A stretch of DNA of 64,000 nucleotides from Bryum argenteum (taxonomy: Eukaryota > Streptophyta > Bryopsida > Bryales > Bryaceae). A model generated the notes under the pieces. That model searched no databases, was not told where the DNA came from, and worked only from the letters and a program-made list of their open reading frames with translations. Of the stretch, positions 11,395 to 24,122 are shown piece by piece. The stretch is from contig CM073325.1 in the NCBI GenBank assembly GCA_037043015.1, positions 18,393,001 through 18,457,000 on the forward strand. Reading direction: 5' to 3'. Numbering within the stretch: the stretch's first letter is position 1; the number at the start of each line of letters is the position of its first letter. The position numbers were made by a program, and so were the translations under genes.

Positions 11395-13008
11395 CTATTC
11401 CGGACGTCTTGGGAGACCATTGGGTTGGCGTATACACGGCGTTGGAGCGCTACTAGGGGACGGTTGCATCCCCATGTAATATTGGACCGGGATTACTTGG
11501 TCCCGCACTTGACTTTGGTCCGACGGTGGTGGAACATAACTAGTAGGAGCCATTGGATACCATGGAGTCGGGTATGTTTGTAAAAGGTACACTTGTCTTA
11601 GAACTATCATAGAAGAAGCCTTGGGTGGGGTTGAGGAGCTTGAAGCCCCGAGCGGTTTCCGGCTTTGCTTTTTTGGCGGAAACACCGCTCGGTGGGGTGG
11701 TTGTCCCCACAATTGTCACACACCACGCCGTCTCCACCAACACTTTCCCGACCAATGGGGTGAAATCGCCCACATGTAGGGCGCGGTGTCCCTTTTGGTA
11801 ATGGTGGATTAACCCCGGTTGGTTTTGGCGGTGTAGGCCGGCTATGTGGTGGGGCATACGGGCTTGGATTAGGTGGACTTGGGCAAAATCGGGAGTATGA
11901 CCAAATTGCCGGCAATTTGTGCGACCAAAGTTAGACGGGTGTCTTCCGGTCTCACTTACAGGTGGTGGTGCATTCATGCTTTTAGCATTAATGGCCATGG
12001 TCAATTGGTCCCTAGAGACTTGATGGTGTTCATCATATCCACCTTAAGATCATCATTGGCCTTTTAAAACCGTTCATCTAATTCCGCCAACCGGTCCACC
12101 TTAGGAGGTTCCGGTTGAGGTGTGCCATTGAAGTTGAGGAGCGGTGGCCTTGAATCAAGGGGTTGGGTTGAACATAACCGGGGGTATATGGTGCCATAGG
12201 CCTAGATGGCTCCCGGTTTTGACCCTCCTCTCGAGGAGGTTCGTAGTGAGTGGGGATAAATGAAGGAACCGGGGCACACGATCGGGCCCACATCCGGTTA
12301 TTCTCCTTCTCGATATCTCCACTGACGACGAGCGTGATTTGGGCATCACCCACCGTTCGGGCATGGAGTTCAACACATCCCGGATTGTGGATTGTTTGTT
12401 GAATCGCTTGGATGAAGTAATACCGATGGTGTCGTCGGTCAGTGGTTGCCCACGAACTTGTTACCACCGTATTAAACCGGCGTATATACTCCGCGATACC
12501 TCGGTGGGCCCCCTGCGCTTATCTCCGTGAGGGCCACCACCAAGCATTTTGTTGCCTGTCCCGGGCCTAAATTGCTTTAAAAGCCGTTTGTATGGTCGGC
12601 CAATCCACAAACGTTCGGGCGTGTGGCGGTACCACTCATATGCCGCTCACTCTAAGGTAGTGGAAAACCACACCAACCAATAGTCTTCTTCGGGAATGGC
12701 ATTGGTCACGAGGTTTTTCATATACCTCTCAATATGATTGGAGGGTCCTCGTGAGCCATCCCGGAGAACTTCGAAGGTGCGTGTGCATGCGCATGCGCTA
12801 ACCCCACGGGCATCACTATTGGAAGCCTCGTGGGGCCATCATTGCATCCGCCGGGTCGTGGCAACCGTGTGATCGCGCCCGGGTTGAATGGTTGCGCCCG
12901 TGAGAATAGGACCAACCGACCACCGAATCGGGGTTTTCTACCTCTGGGCCCCCCTTCCAATTCCTTAGGTTGAACTCCTACTAATCGACTAAATCTACCT
13001 TGCGTCAC
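11395..13008 (-). pseudogene. Gypsy gag remnant
   Basis: A gag-type core is readable in broken frames around 12780-12540 (RYMKNLV, IPEEDYWLVWF, EWYRHTPERL). A proline-rich region is followed by one zinc knuckle (CDNCGDNHPTERC) near 11715. At least four frames are used. The nearest N-terminal segment (13008-12718) is glycine/arginine-rich. Confidence 0.7.
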
Positions 13009-15728
13009 TTGTGTGATGGTAATTCACTTGACGACCTTCCCGATCGGAGTGTTACCATTGGCAATTCTTTCCTTTGGTCGTCATTGAATATCGACTACCG
13101 GAGAAATTAGCGCCGATGTCACCCTATCAATGGGAAATTCACCTAGGTAGATGGGAACTTGGGGGATAAACCACACTACTAACTAGTAGGTGGAAAATCC
13201 GATCCTTGTTGAACTTAAACCAATCGATCGGTTCCCCTTAATGGCCGCGAAGACAACTCTAAGTGTAACTCACTAACTCGCTTAGGTAAATGAGATGACA
13301 CGATAAAGGTAACCGGTAATGGGCGTGGTAAAAATGACAAATGATAATCCTCGACCTTTCTAAGAGCGCCCAAATAAGAAGGAAGAGATCGGCAACAGAC
13401 TCTCTCCGGCTATGGGCGGATCTCCCTAGGTCACCGTGCACGTCTTGCCGAAGCGGGGAAGGCCGGGCCTTTAGCCCACGGTCTTGCTCAAATTTGGTAG
13501 AAGACGGAGAGGAAAGGTGATCGCTGATACGGGTTGTGCGCACCGGCACCACGTCGCTTAAGCCACACACCCTTTTCCTTCCACTCACACTCCTCCCACG
13601 GGCGAGAGTGAAGGTAACGGATAAAATTGGTTAAATCGCGCTAACGTCCCAAGACCTCCTCGGTCCCACACTTCCCAAGTCCCCTAAATTCCTTAACCCC
13701 TAGTCTAGTTGTTATGAATTAGGAGGCCTAAAAACCCCGCAAGCTTACTTTTTGGCTAGATTCGACCTAAATCAAGAACCGGGACCTCTAAGGACTTAAA
13801 AAGACCAAGGAAAAACAAGGCAGATACAAGCGACTTCAATTTAGGCTTGCAATTTTAACACGAGTTTTTTACTACAATTGTAAACGAATGGTCCTCCGCC
13901 CCTTACCGTGATGGTGCACGTCTCGGGAGTGGTAACCACTCGCAACCCCCGTCTGGCTTCGAATGGGCGGCATCACCCGGTCCACTCCCACTTTCCGACG
14001 CTCCGACCCACGAGAGGTTTACAAGAATTTTAAATGGTTAAGTTTAAAACACCAAGGTTGGACCACAAAACCTCGATGGACGGGTGAAGAAAACCGCATG
14101 GGGTCAACCCGCAAAAACAAACTCTCAAAACCGTTGGGGCATCACCGCCAACGGTCTCGATTTCAAACGATGAAAATGGTCCCGGTGATTAACCCGACCT
14201 CACCACATACGAAAAACCTATAAAATAAAGAACTACACACAAGTCAAGTCACCCAACAACGCGAACTTACACTTTCGTTTGAAAATCGCAAACTAAACAC
14301 AAGTAGCTTTTTTACCCAAGCTGTAGAAAAAAAACTACTCGCGCCTACGAAGCAGCTAAACCGCCCCATCCTACAAGTAGAGCGATGTGTTAAAAACACA
14401 CCCGGCCACACATGTGAGAAGGCAGATTACTATTATTAATGAATCGCCTTACCTCTCTCAATAGACTACAAAAAGACAAAGGAAAGACTCCTCGACACCC
14501 CACTCGCTGCCAGAATACGCGCCAACCCAAAACTTCCCACCACAAAAAAATAAATAAACGGTTCCCAACAAAGACTGATGGCCTTACTAAACGGGCCAAC
14601 ACTCCCACCTCGTCCCGGATCACCGGCTCACTAAGCTTACAATCCCCCCCGAAAAAAAAAAAACACAAAAAGCGAATAACAAGGTTTACAAAAGCCCTCC
14701 TTCTTGGCTACACAAACAACCCACGGTTAATTGATGCTCGCGAGACAATCGCACCTCCACTCAAGTTTTAAGCCGGTTTTAATAAAAACCATGGTTTCGC
14801 CCTCCAATTCTTCCAACTTCTACAGATTACTATATTTAGAATCTCCCCTTCATGCCCCACTTCAAAATTTAAAACAAAACCAATTCAATCAATCCAAAGA
14901 CACTTACAACAACCCAAAACTCCTATCCAAGCAAAGTAGCTTTAACTAATATAACTCAAAACTAAGATCAATTAACAACACACTTAAAAACGAACTCCTT
15001 CTCCTTCAACTACAGATTACTATAAATAGACCGCCCCAAGAAATAGACTCTACACAATCCACTCAACTTACTTGAATCAAAACGCAATGAAAGATCAAAG
15101 CTCCACCAAGAATAGACAAATGAACCAAGACCTTTAAATCAAAACAATTTTAAATCAAAAGAAAATTAAATCAAAGAAAAGATAATCAAAACTTAAGGAG
15201 TAGAACAATGCTTCTTCTTGCAGTTCTCCAAGCTTCCTTCCCCTTCACAACACACAAGCGCCACAAGCAAGGTTAACCACAAAACATCCACTTACAAAGT
15301 GATCAATTCAATTCAAGTCAATCTAACTCAACTTAATTCAATTCCACAAGACAAGCCCCATGTTTTCAATTAAAACTTCAAGGATCAATTAGAAATTTCC
15401 AAGTTGAACAACCAATCAAAATTCACGCCTAATTCAAGATTAATTCAAAGCAAAGATTCTCAAACAAACCACTCAATCAATTCAAACATAATAAAACCCA
15501 AAGAAAAAACCAACCAACGAAGAATCAAAGCTTCAATTCTCACAAACACAATCAATCCATCCAAAAAGAAAAGGCCAAAAAGCAATTAAGCTCAATCCCT
15601 AAATCACAAAACCTACTATTTATAGTAGTTCTGTCCCTTTTCTTTCAAATCAATACCTATAAAAGAGACAAAAAATCAAACAAAAATTAGAAAGAAAAGA
15701 TCCACCTCCCGGCAGAGACGCACCACCA
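13009..15728 (-). other. Gypsy leader between 5' LTR and gag
   Basis: About 2.7 kb without a convincing gene. The part nearest the LTR (14.8-15.7 kb) is extremely A/C-rich on the plus strand. Immediately inside the 5' LTR the minus strand reads TGGTGGTGCGTCTCTGCCGG (about 15709-15728). It begins TGG as a tRNA primer-binding site should and loosely resembles the TGGCGCC...GCCGGG type, but the primer tRNA is not certain. Confidence 0.5.
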
Positions 15729-17312
15729 TGCGAGCCCTAATCCCGGTGGGCCAGCTTTAAAGTCGCCACAAGTCGGTGAGATGGTGGGGTGAACCTAAGT
15801 AGTAGCCTTCCAAGAACGGACTCCAATTTCATTCAATCAATCAAGAATCAATTTCATTCAATCAATCAAGAATCAATTTCATTCAATCAAGAAAAGAAAG
15901 ACCATTCACGAAACGAACTCACCACAATCATCACCACATCAAACAAAGAACCACACATGTTTTTGGCAATTAAGTTGCCATTTCCAAGATAATGTTATGT
16001 CTAGTATCTAAGATACTACAAATCTACATTGCATAGAAGAAAACACACAAGGAAAAAATATAACAAGGAAGGAGGAGCAGATCTCCTCCTTAAAAGTCAC
16101 TGTCGTCACCGCAGGGTCTCCTTGGTAGAATAGTGATTTCTCCCTCGTCCTTGCTCCCAATGAGAGTGAGCTTGGTCTCGTTGGAAAGGAGACTCGACAA
16201 CGCTTCTGGATCTCTAAGTCACGCCTCCCAATTCTTTGTCAATCGTGAGATCTCGTCCTTCAAAGTCGGCCCTCCAACTCTGCCGTCGCCAGTAGGGTTT
16301 CCTTGGTAGAATCGCGATTTCCCCCTCGTCCTTGCTTCAATGAGAGCGCGCCTAGTCTTGTTGGAAAGGAGACTCAACGACGCTTCCAGATCTCTAAGTC
16401 ACGCCTCCCAATTCTTTGTAAATCGTGAGATCTCGTCTTTCAAAGTCGGCCCTCCAACTCTGCCGTCGCCAGTAGGGTCTCCTTGGTAGAATCACGATTT
16501 CTCCCTCGTCCTTGCTTCAATGAGGGCGCGCCTAGTCTTGTTGGAAAGGAGACTCGACGACGCTTCCAGATCTCTAAGTCACGCCTCCCAATTCTTTGTA
16601 AATCGTGAGATCTTGTCCTTCAAAGTCGACTCTCCAACTGCGCCTTCCTACTACTCACAACTCACGCCAAATCTCTCAAATCTTCAACAACAACATTCCA
16701 ACAACAATCAATCACCAAACTAAACCTAGATTGAACATTTTTCTCTACACCTCCTTCCTCACTTTCTTCCTCTCTCACCCACACACACCTAGACTCCTCC
16801 TCTAACCGTTGCTGTAGGTGATGGAAACCTCTAAAAGCTTTCATTCATCGCAGGATGATTTTTCATCCGTTAGTTTCCATCCATCCAGCCCTTCTAGCCC
16901 CTTTTCACACTCCTAACTCCCTAACCTAAAAACCATGCCAATTACTACTCCTACAAGTCTAGATTAGCAAGATGGGACTCTCTGGAGATCCACTACCACC
17001 GCATTTGAATAGGTCAAATACTGCCCTCACAAATACATAAAACTTAGGATAACCGAATACGGAATAAGAGAAATTGGAATTTACCCAACTCTCCTAAACA
17101 CCCCCAATTCTATCTATGAATTATTAACTACTTCAATTATTCAAGACCTAAAGAAATACACAAGAATCCCAAAACACTCTAATCCCAACTAACATATGTT
17201 GGGTTTTTAGACTAAATGGGTAATACGCATGTTTAATCACTACATAATATGTATATTTGGTCAAAACCTTGCGATAAGGTTTTTCATGAAGTGAACCATC
17301 TCGAGGTTCGCG
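15729..17312 (-). repeat. 5' LTR of the Gypsy element
   Basis: Homologous end to end to 5469-7062. Starts TGCGAGCCC; the far end reads GGTTCGCG where the other LTR has GGTTCACA. Differences from the other LTR include many one- and two-base indels, several of them the same change (GCA in the left LTR, GA here). Confidence 0.88.
16105..16645 (+). repeat. 180-bp tandem repeat, three copies, in LTR
   Basis: Counterpart of 5853-6390, with unit starts near 16115, 16295 and 16475. The period is 180 bp and the unit order matches the other LTR. Confidence 0.9.
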
Positions 17313-17754
17313 AGGTCAGTGACATAACCGGAGCGGCGGTGGGTAGTGAGAACGCCGAGCCGGGAGCACCAGTGCAGTGGAAGCACCACCGAAGCACCAC
17401 TCGTTGTAAGCACCATAGGAATAGTAGCGTCGTTGGGCGCCACCCGTCATTCCACTGTCGGCACCAGGGAGCCCACCATGTGACTCAGGGAGCCCACCAG
17501 TGCTAGTGCTCGCCAAGTGTGAGAAATTGGGAGGCCGGTCGACGCTTGGTAGGCCCGGTATTTGTGTGCGCGGGAGAGTTGCATGCGGTGGGAGCAAGGC
17601 TAGTGGGTGCATCAGGTAAGGGTCGGGAGTTTGATCTACTTGACCAGTTGCTGGAGGTTCGATACGGTGGACCTGTGAGGAATACTCATTGCCAGGGACG
17701 GAGCTGCTGGGAGTGCTCGGCTCGGAAGCTGTCGTGAAGCTGGTGCTGTCGAGG
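17313..17754 (-). pseudogene. Copia-1 integrase-RT linker
   Basis: Proline/serine-rich minus-strand frame running on from the integrase part once the CACTA element is removed: SVGP is followed by LDSTSFTTASEPSTPSSS and later GAPGSAFSLPTAAPV in a shifted frame. Such low-complexity linkers are usual between integrase and RT of plant Copia elements. It is bounded by the CACTA element on the right and the Gypsy LTR on the left. Confidence 0.75.
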
Positions 17755-20672
17755 CACTACTAGGTTTCAACACTGTAAACTACGGGAGTATCGTAGCTAA
17801 TTACACTAGACTGACTAAAAATGCGTCCCCAAAAATTGTAACTTTTAGTGCAGGTATACGTAGTTTTAAATTTTTCGTCGACGGGGTGTAGATTCCGTTA
17901 CGGCATTCAGCTATCGTGGGAACTGCTCGTTCCCAAGCGTTCGGGGTTCCCATCCAGTCAGAGTACATGTAAGGGGGGCCCACCAATGGTAGATATTAGT
18001 GAAAATATTTACATCTACCTAGAAGAAGGTCATTATGAAGGCTGGTTAAAAGTAAACACAATAGTTACTTACAGGCGTGGTGAAAGAAGGTTTTACATCG
18101 GTAATCGATTGCAATTACTGGAAAATTCTTGATCCCGGATAAATTGACCTAGTGGATGCCGGAGAATTACGGGGATGTTATAAATTCTTTTTTTAGATTT
18201 ACTTGTTGCCGATTGGTCCATCTCGACGGTGTCAGTTTCATGGATTTCGTAGTTCAAGAAGGGCTCAGATTTTGAGACGTGCAGATACTTGAGTGGCTGA
18301 AATGCTAGTGAAATACAAAATTTGTATTGCCAATCGAATGGGTTTGTTTCAGTCCTCAGTAAATAATGCGTTATCAATTAGCATGAGCCAGTAGTTCTAC
18401 TATATCACTCGCATACCTACGGTACTTGTGATATACGAAAGAATGAGTTAAGAACGAGCACACACATTCCAAATCTTGCAAACAAGTAGTGTTTGAAAAG
18501 TACTATAGCGTGAGCACTGCGAGATACGTTAATAATAGTGAAAAACTCGCAATTACCGCATACTACCGCCAATGTCTATGAACCTGCTAGTAAGTTCTGT
18601 ATATTCACAACATGTACAGAATGGTATACAACTCGTACGATGTTGCATATGGAATCTGAGAAATGTTCTCTACCAGAGTTAGTCACGATCGTCCGCACTA
18701 ACATCATTTGATGAAGACTGTGGCTCTTCTCTCTGAGTATCTTCCTCCTGGTCCGATCCGCAGCCCTTTAACAACATCATGAATTTGGAATTCCGTGCCT
18801 AAGTGCTGGATTGTCTTTCTGTACATAGTTGCGGACCATCGACGACCCGATTTCCGACATTGCGCCATATTTCAAAACCGTGGTCTCCCTATACGACACA
18901 GAAGCTTGTGAATACCCTTTTTCTAAACATGAATCGAAAAATGCTCTCTACACAGACACAACACATTTCAAGGCAATGCCAGTTTCTGTAAACTGCGAGA
19001 TGTGAGTGCCATCAACATTTATGAGATTTCTGAAGCGCATGAGGTACTTCGTATGGTCCCCCAGCGTTTCAGTGCATGAAGAAGAAGTATAGCACGCAAT
19101 GTCACTTCTGCATTGTGTAGTCTAATTTGGCACACAAGTATCTAAAGAATTTGATGCAGAACAGAAACGAGTAAACTGTGAATGCGTTTGAACCAAAAAG
19201 TCCTATCCAGTTGGTCTCAGAAGCTAACCTTGAACTGCAGCTTCTTACGTTGACGGTACAGTTTCCAGCAATCCTACTGCTCGCTTTTCAGACCTCTTTG
19301 CCGTACCTGAAATCGAAGTCATGCGCCGTTTTCTTCATTGAAACTGCCATCACCATCGAGAGGTTGTATAGCCACCCAACAACTTCCCTTGCTGACAAAA
19401 CATCTACGCAGAATTGCAAATTGACGAAAGGCACCATAATTACGGAGTAATTACCCCAAATTATTGTTTTCTGTTTACGACATCCTTTGTAGCATGACCT
19501 CCATTGGAGGATGCACCTTGCAGATTACGTATCTCCCAGCCTTTTCGGCAACTTCACGAGGTTACATTCACGCTAACTCGCCACATCTCATCTGTTGCGC
19601 CTTTGTTGCCGACAAACATGCCCTTCCAGTGGATATCGCTGCCACCATAGCTGAAATATTCAGACTTTCAGCCCGCGGGTCCTCAATATTCGCGCCCTTC
19701 CTGTACAGGACAATATACACGTTAAATATTTCCCACACCTTATTCGATACTGCCAGAAGTTACTTTCTCGTTTACATCCTCCTACCCGACTCGAGGCATG
19801 ATCCGCCTGATCCGCCGGAGTGCAATCGGAGTCACCCCATAAGACGGAATCATACGTTCACCATAAACCGTAGCCGCGGGATTAAATTGATAATTTGGGA
19901 CTTATGAAATAAAAACCAATTCCAATGTAAGTATGAATTCGAGTAACTGGTTTCAGTAAAAGTAGAAAGAATCACCATAGACTATGTCCATACGTACGGA
20001 ACAGATTTGCAACCTCGTTTTTATCTCGTAACTGTTATTCCATTTCGGTACAAAAGTGGTGAAAAATTAATGTAAAACTTGTGCGACAGTAAATCTAAGT
20101 TCACTATAAAACTTCATGGTTTACGTGTTTCCATATGTCCTCTTCATAAGTGAATTTCAATCAACCAAGAACAACTCCAAACCCAAGATTATCATTTACC
20201 TATCCCAACTAATATTCAATTTTTTAGTTAAAATACTAACTTACCATGAAATCCACACACTCAATGACCTTTTACTTTTACGTCTTCTAAAAATTCGGCC
20301 TGAAATTGACCATCACACGTGATTTCCATTCGAGTAGGTATATAACATAGAGATAACTCAATCTACCTAGGTAGACTATGCCTAAAATAGCACCAAGTCA
20401 GTTTGAACCCCTCCTCTTCGTTCGACACGCGTAGTTACATTACCTGACAGGATTTACGCAACACTAATATTACCGTGTACAAAGGACATCGCGTTCTAGG
20501 GAACTTCGCGTACCCCGAAAACAGAGTTGTTCCCATAGAATGTAGTGCGATCGTACCTCCGGAGACAGGGAATTTGACATCTTACGGAACGTAGTCTCAA
20601 ATTTCCGTAACGTAGCGAAAACCAAAAACGTAGCGGAAAAAACGTAGCTACCAGGGCAGTATTCTAGTAGTG
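17755..20672. mobile_element. Non-autonomous CACTA DNA transposon
   Basis: 2,918 bp. Begins CACTACTAGG and ends CTAGTAGTG, i.e. inverted CACTACTAG termini. The 3-bp target duplication AGG lies on both sides (17752-17754 and 20673-20675), diagnostic of the CACTA (En/Spm) superfamily. The right end has repeated subterminal motifs (CTACGTT four times within about 75 bp on the minus strand), and related TACG motifs occur at the left. No transposase motif is recognisable. The longest frame, 19464-19907 plus, looks random. It sits inside the Copia-1 linker. Confidence 0.88.
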
Positions 20673-23173
20673 AGGGGTCCGACACTCTCAGCCGTGGGTA
20701 GTGGCCAAGCTGCAGACTGGTTGTGCCGATAAGGGAAGGTCTGTTCGTCGAAGACAACATCTTTTGAGATCAAGATTTTCTTCGAAGTTTTGTGGTAGTT
20801 CCTGAACCCCCTGGAAGTAGAATCATAGCCAAGAGAAATACATTCTGTTGAGCGAGATGCCGACTTGGTCAGAGAGGGTTTCGTGTTTAGAACAAAAGTT
20901 CTGCAACCAAATGCTTTGAGATGGTGAACTAATGGAGTGATTCTAGTCAGTTTCTCATAGGGGGTAGTTCCAAAATTGGTCCTTGTGCTTGTGCGATTTA
21001 TAAGGTAGTTAGCTGTTGAAACAGCTTCCGGCCAAAGGTGTGGAGGAAGCTTACATGCGAAAGCCATACTTCGGGCCTTTTCCAACAAGCTTCGATTCTT
21101 TCGCTCTGCTACTCCATTCTGATGGGGAGTGTTGCTTTGCGAAAATTGCCGAATAATCCCGGACTCATCGCAAAAGGTGTCGAAGTCTCAGGAGGTATAT
21201 TCGCCACCTCGGTCAGATCGTATGGCCCGAATCTTGAGCGCTCCCTGTAGTTCAACTAAGGCCTTGAAGTGTTTGAGTTTAGTGAGAGTCTCACTTTTTG
21301 CCTTGAGGAAGAATAACCATGTAAATCGACTGTAGTCGTTTGTAAGTGTCATGATGTAGCGTGACCCACAGAGCGATGGAGAGGATAGCGGACTGCACAG
21401 GTCCGTGTGAATGAGTTCCATGGGACCACATGCTCGGGTATTAGATACAACAGTAGTGATCTTCTCTCGAGATGCGTCATACGGTACAGCAGGGCAAACT
21501 CCAGATGTGGCATTTCGAAGTTCGGCAGCTCCTTGAGGTTCGGCAGTGTCTTGTAGTCGAGCGGCATCTTGGCTACCCACAAGTTTGAGTTTGGCCGGTT
21601 CACTCGTGGCTACCGAGATCCTTTGCCGACTCTGCTTGCCTTCCTTACAGCTTGGGCAGAATGAAGCAGTGGTGCTGTATGTAAGGTGAGGTAATCCTAT
21701 TACCTTTTTGTGTTGTGACATGAAGATCAGTACCTTGTGACTAACATGCCCTAGCCTTGAGTGCCAAATCTGTAGCGTGTTCTCTTTGTCTGTCAAGCTG
21801 TTGATGGAGATTTGAGGTGGCCTAAACTTGTATAGCCCGTTTTGAAGGTCTCTCTTGCCTGAGGTGATGATCTGGTGTGACATCGGTGAAGGGTAGCCAC
21901 GTAGAATCCATGCTTGTTTTGAATCAAAAAGTACTTTGTAGTTTGCATTCTCGTCGATAATCGATCCGACAGATAGTAGGTTTTTGGTAACTCTAGGCAC
22001 ATAAAGAACATCTTGAAATGTTATTGATCCAGAGGGAGTGGAGAAATCCACAGATCCCTTTGCTTCCCCAAACAGTCTTTCTCCTCCCGCAGTCTTAATA
22101 CTGGATCGTTGCTCACGTTCTAAGTTGCTCAAAAGCAGTGGCTGTCCAGTGACGTGACGAGATGCTCCACTATCTAGGTACCATTCTCCTTTCTCATCTC
22201 TTCTATTGCTAGCTAGATTGAGTTCAGAGAAGTTGATAGCTAGCTCTGATTCGGTGGTTACTGTAGGAAAGTCGAATCCAGAATCTGAATCCGAGCCACT
22301 GCCGAAGTCTTCAACTGCGTTGACAGAAGGCTTCACAATGCGACTTGCGCGTCGTCGCTTCACCTCTACGATCAATTCAGGGCAGTGGCGCATCCAATGC
22401 CCAGGTTGCCTACAGTAGTGGCAAATGCCGGCAACCTTCTTGGATCTGCTGTCTGTGTGACTGGATCTGGAGTGACTGTTTTGGCTCCTTGGTTGGCTGT
22501 CATCGCTGGTATTGGACAATCGCCGATGAGTAGAAGTACGCCCAGTGCTCTTCAGTAATAGAGCTTCAGTGTTGGAGTGATTTGTGCCTCGCAGATCCCG
22601 CCGCATGTCGTCCTGGAGGAGAAGCACAGTCAGCTTGGAGAAGGAAGGAAGAGTCTCCCGGTACATGACCGAGTTCACCAGCACTTCATAACTGCGTGGC
22701 AGGGCCATCAGTGTATGTTCCACCAGCTCCGCGTCGTTAATGACTTCTCCCACCCTTGCAAATTCGTTTACAAGTTCTTTAACTTGTTGCAGGAAAGTTG
22801 TCATCGGAGTGCTTTCGTCTTTCTTCAGAGAGGCAAGCTTCCTGCGGAGCATGAGTTTGCGAGAGTTAGTGTCACTAAAATAGAGGTTTTTTAGGACAGT
22901 CTAGCACTCGTCTGGTTCCTTGATATCGACAATGTAAGGGATAACGCTATCTTGTACTGACAGAGCGATCATGCTGAGAGCTTTTCTCTTCAAATTTTCT
23001 AGCTTATCAATCTCACTGGGAGTGGTCGGAGCTAAGGTTCCGGGTGGAGGATCTACGATGCGCCAGATGTCATCACGGCTAAGTAGATTCTGCATTTTGA
23101 AGGCCCAAATGTTGTAATTTGGTATGCCCTCTAGCTTAGATGATTCACTCATCAAGCTTTCCCGGAGGGCCAT
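20673..23173 (-). pseudogene. Copia-1 gag, protease and integrase
   Basis: Minus-strand polyprotein start. gag begins at 23173 (MALRESLMSESSKLEG). The zinc knuckle CHYCRQPGHWMRHC is followed by protease WYLDSGASRHV, then the HHCC finger (WHSRLGH, CPSCKEGK) and the integrase core (HTDLC, TNDYSRFTW, IRSDRGGEY, then HQNGVAERKN). Two nonsense codons interrupt an otherwise aligned frame. One is TAG at 22901-22903, where the Copia-2 homologue has Trp (ADCW). The other is TGA at 21188-21190, after GGEYTS, where Arg (CGA) would fit. The frame then runs to the CACTA insertion at 20673. Confidence 0.92.
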
Positions 23174-23365
23174 GATGCAGATCTAAGAGGAGGACTCTGA
23201 AGTACCGATGGAGGATCTATAACTAGATCTGAAAGGTATGAGATCTAAGATCTGGGAGAGAAGAAGCTCAGTTTTGATTCTACTGTTCGATCTGTTGCAG
23301 GTGCGACTCTATACTTTCTAAGACTGTCAATTCAGCTCCTCAAGCATGACGTCTACTTCTTGTCC

Positions 23366-23377
23366 GCTCTGATACCA
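23366..23377 (-). other. Primer-binding site of Copia-1
   Basis: On the minus strand, immediately after the 5' LTR, the sequence is TGGTATCAGAGC. This is complementary to the 3' end of plant initiator-Met tRNA and is the standard Copia PBS. Confidence 0.95.
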
Positions 23378-23582
23378 TGTTGGCGATCAAGCAAGGACTC
23401 ACATAACAGATGTGTTTGCATTGAGAATTGCGGCTTAAGTACATTGCAGGGTGAGGCCGTTGGCTAATCCTGGCTGCACTCTTGCTAATCTCGACTGCTG
23501 ATGAAGCAGTCTCTACAGGAGCCCTATAGGCTAGCTGCTACAGGAACCCTATAGGCTGTCGACAGGTGAACAGTCTCCAACA
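23378..23582 (-). repeat. 5' LTR of Copia-1
   Basis: 205 bp, TGTTGG...CCAACA, pairing with 2822-3026. It is followed by GATGT (23583-23587), the right half of the target duplication. Copia-2 has related termini and length but a different LTR body. Confidence 0.95.
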
Positions 23583-24122
23583 GATGTATCTGAATTCAAC
23601 GCTCATCTTGAAAATCTCCGTCGAGAAAAATCACTACATATGCAAAATCCGATTCCGTTTGTAAGAAGCCGGGATTCAAGCAGATCATACAATGTCCGTT
23701 CTTTATCAAAATACAAAAGCAGACTTGAAATCAACACCCACTTGGACTATTCCATCATTGTGTCATTTTGAAATACAAATTATGACTTCTAGTCGGTGTC
23801 TCCAACTCTAACCAACTAAAATTTGCAACTCCCAAGCGTATGTCGTTACTGAGCGGTAAACCGTGGGTCCGTGGCCCCTGTTACATATGTTCAGATAGTT
23901 GAAGATTCAGCTAGAAAAACCAAAGAGATCGGATATTCTATGCGTTGCCACACACAAGCAGAAGCTTGCATGCATGCCTTGTCTCTAGAGAGTCAAAGTT
24001 TCATAGATTTGTTTCTTTCTGAGGTATGGTTACAAGTTGAGATTCAGCTGGTCGAGACTGAAGAGACCTCAGAACAAGGCACTCGGTACGTAGCAAGAGC
24101 AAGAAGTCCGGTTTTAGTATTC

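Larger units (their letters stand above)
5469..17312 (-). mobile_element. Ty3/Gypsy retrotransposon nested in Copia-1
   Basis: About 11.8 kb. LTRs are at 5469-7062 and 15729-17312 (about 1.59 kb each). Domain order on the minus strand is gag (11.4-13.0 kb), protease (10.5-10.9 kb), RT and RNase H (8.5-9.8 kb), integrase (7.1-8.2 kb), which is the Gypsy order. Coding parts are GC-rich and full of frameshifts and stops. No chromodomain was seen after integrase. No clean target duplication was found: the left flank is GGGAG and the right flank AGGTC. Insertion was into the region linking Copia-1 integrase and reverse transcriptase. Internal and LTR base composition differ sharply, the leader and LTRs being A/C-rich. 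Confidence 0.9.
2822..23582 (-). mobile_element. Ty1/Copia retrotransposon (Copia-1), nested
   Basis: A complete but interrupted Copia element. Its two 205-bp LTRs (TGTTGG...CCAACA ends) lie 20 kb apart. The 5-bp target duplication GATGT sits just outside both (2817-2821 and 23583-23587), so they belong to a single insertion. The minus strand carries gag, protease and integrase at 20673-23173, a linker at 17313-17754, and reverse transcriptase and RNase H at 3618-5463. A Gypsy element and a CACTA element occupy the gaps. The PBS is the classic initiator-Met type. The LTRs differ at about 3 of 205 positions, suggesting moderate age. Two nonsense codons and two frameshifts make it inactive. An antisense F-box-like ORF lies beside the 3' LTR. 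Confidence 0.93.

Noticed and set aside
19464..19907. 147-codon ORF inside the CACTA element as a transposase
   Set aside because: No DDE/D-type or CACTA transposase motif is visible, and its composition looks random.
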